Notes under the pieces: generated by a model
What the model saw: the letters and a program-made list of their open reading frames with translations, nothing else
The model's database searches: none
Told to the model about the DNA's origin: nothing
Part shown: positions 11,671 to 12,062 of the stretch, in pieces
How the letters are laid out: every line of letters begins with the position of its first letter
Position numbering within the stretch: position 1 is the first letter of the stretch
Assembly (NCBI GenBank): GCA_021801615.1
Contig: JAJYXS010000192.1
Span: forward strand, 1 to 12,062
DNA length: 12,062 nucleotides
From: Actinomycetes bacterium
Lineage (GTDB): Bacteria; Actinomycetota; Acidimicrobiia; Acidimicrobiales; RAAP-2
Reading direction: 5' to 3'
Made by a program: the position numbers and the translations under genes

Positions 11671-12062
11671 TCACGGGCGACCGCCCGCGTCGTGCTCGTG
11701 GTGATCGGTCTGGTCGTGGTGATCGGTCTGGTCGTGGTGATCGGTCTGGTCGTGGTGATCGGTCTGCTCGTGGTGATCGGTCTGGTCGTCGTGATCGGTC
11801 TGGTCGTGGAGGTCGTGGTGGTCCACGTGGTGGTGGTCGTGGCCCAATTCGTGGTCTGGGCCCAATTCGTGGTCGTGGTCGTGGCCCAATTCGTGGTCTG
11901 GGTGACCCACATGGTGGTGATGGGGGTCTGTCTCGCCGCCGACCACGACCACGCGGCCGTGCACTCGGATGACGTCGATGTGGGCGCCGAAGAGCCGGCT
12001 CAAGGTCGCGGTCGTCATCACCTGCTCGGGGGGTCCGGCCGCCCATCGACCGCCCGCCACGT
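11671..12062 (-). CDS. Metal ABC transporter ATPase (ZnuC-like), C-terminal part with His-rich tail
   Basis: Only the 3' end is in the window; the 5' part with the Walker and signature motifs lies beyond position 12062. The stretch GPPEQVMTTATLSRLFGAHIDVIRVHGRVVVVGG is the usual C-terminus of ZnuC-type ATPases. It is followed by an 84-residue tail with 29 histidines and many aspartates: first HHHH, HPDHELGHDHDHELGPDHELGHDHHH, then hexapeptides of the type DQTDHH repeated about six times, ending DAGGRP. Such a tail should bind Zn or similar metals in the cytoplasm and could buffer or sense the transported ion; that role is inference. The family fold ends before the tail, so it is an add-on. 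It precedes the permease gene on the same strand. Confidence 0.85.
   Translation of the reverse strand, partial: VAGGRWAAGPPEQVMTTATLSRLFGAHIDVIRVHGRVVVVGGETDPHHHHVGHPDHELGHDHDHELGPDHELGHDHHHVDHHDLHDQTDHDDQTDHHEQTDHHDQTDHHDQTDHHDQTDHHEHDAGGRP
11698..11805. repeat. 18-bp x 6 tandem repeat encoding the DQTDHH tail
   Basis: Six 18-bp units (11698-11715, 11716-11733, 11734-11751, 11752-11769, 11770-11787, 11788-11805) match GTGGTGATCGGTCTGGTC with at most one change each. In the ATPase frame on the minus strand they give Asp-Gln-Thr-Asp-His-His. More degenerate His-coding repeats continue to about 11920, including three copies of a CCCAATTCGTGGTC element that encode DHELG. Confidence 0.92.

Noticed and set aside
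11698..11805. CRISPR array
   Set aside because: Units are directly adjacent 18-mers without spacers, and they keep the reading frame of the ATPase. The other repeat tracts also have no spacers.
11532..11972. Plus-strand frame with GDRSGR repeats opposite the His-rich tail
   Set aside because: Complementary reading of the 18-bp repeat; no RBS, and it overlaps two well-supported minus-strand genes.
1..12062. Insertion sequence, prophage, toxin-antitoxin or defence genes, tRNA or rRNA
   Set aside because: I looked for transposase, integrase and nuclease motifs, terminal inverted repeats with target duplications and tRNA-like cloverleafs and found none; all recognisable genes are metabolic, regulatory or transport.

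Overview
The window is very GC-rich bacterial DNA with strongly GC-biased third codon positions, GTG starts at about half of the genes, 1-4 bp gene overlaps and several start codons placed only 6-9 nt after a TANNNT -10 box (leaderless or near-leaderless transcripts). Together with an AccA1/AccD1/ScoAB/TetR gene set resembling the mycobacterial Rv2499c-Rv2506 neighbourhood, this points to an actinobacterium. The class cannot be fixed from the sequence; a deep-branching group such as Acidimicrobiia is a guess.

Layout. (1) 1-~100: a degenerate GC-rich tandem repeat at the window edge. (2) 110-6342, minus strand: a tightly packed operon read as accD1 (methylcrotonyl-CoA carboxylase beta), accA1 (biotinylated alpha subunit), HMG-CoA lyase, acyl-CoA dehydrogenase. 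(3) 6343-6390: a 48-bp divergent control region holding an 18-20 bp palindrome between two near-leaderless promoters. (4) 6391-6987, plus strand: the TetR-family regulator. (5) 7019-8463, minus strand: scoB and scoA, a 3-oxoacid CoA-transferase. (6) 8464-8709: a divergent intergenic region with 15-bp tandem repeats and a possible 44-codon acidic mini-gene. (7) 8710-9900, plus strand: a HAD phosphatase/phosphomutase and a PNPOx-like split-barrel protein. (8) 9901-10816: 9-bp repeats, then an unrecognised protein whose N-terminus is five copies of MQSESA. (9) 10713-12062, minus strand: a ZnuB-like metal ABC permease and the 3' end of its ATPase, which carries an 84-residue His/Asp-rich tail.

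How it works together. Blocks 2-5 form a branched-chain acyl-CoA (leucine) degradation locus: acyl-CoA dehydrogenation, biotin-dependent carboxylation of 3-methylcrotonyl-CoA, cleavage of HMG-CoA to acetyl-CoA and acetoacetate, and CoA transfer from succinyl-CoA to acetoacetate. The 3-methylglutaconyl-CoA hydratase step is not encoded here. The TetR protein probably represses itself and the carboxylase operon through the shared palindrome, in the manner of mycobacterial BkaR. The metal transporter at the right end is a separate unit.

The most unusual property is not a gene but a pattern: short tandem repeats (9, 12/24, 15, 18 and 49 bp) sit at or near most gene boundaries, several of them on ribosome binding sites or start codons, and where they lie in coding sequence the period is always a multiple of three. 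I found no CRISPR array, insertion sequence, rRNA or tRNA, and nothing convincing as a wholly new system. The enzymes are standard; the novelty candidates are the repeat-built gene ends, the unknown MQSESA protein and the His-rich ATPase tail.
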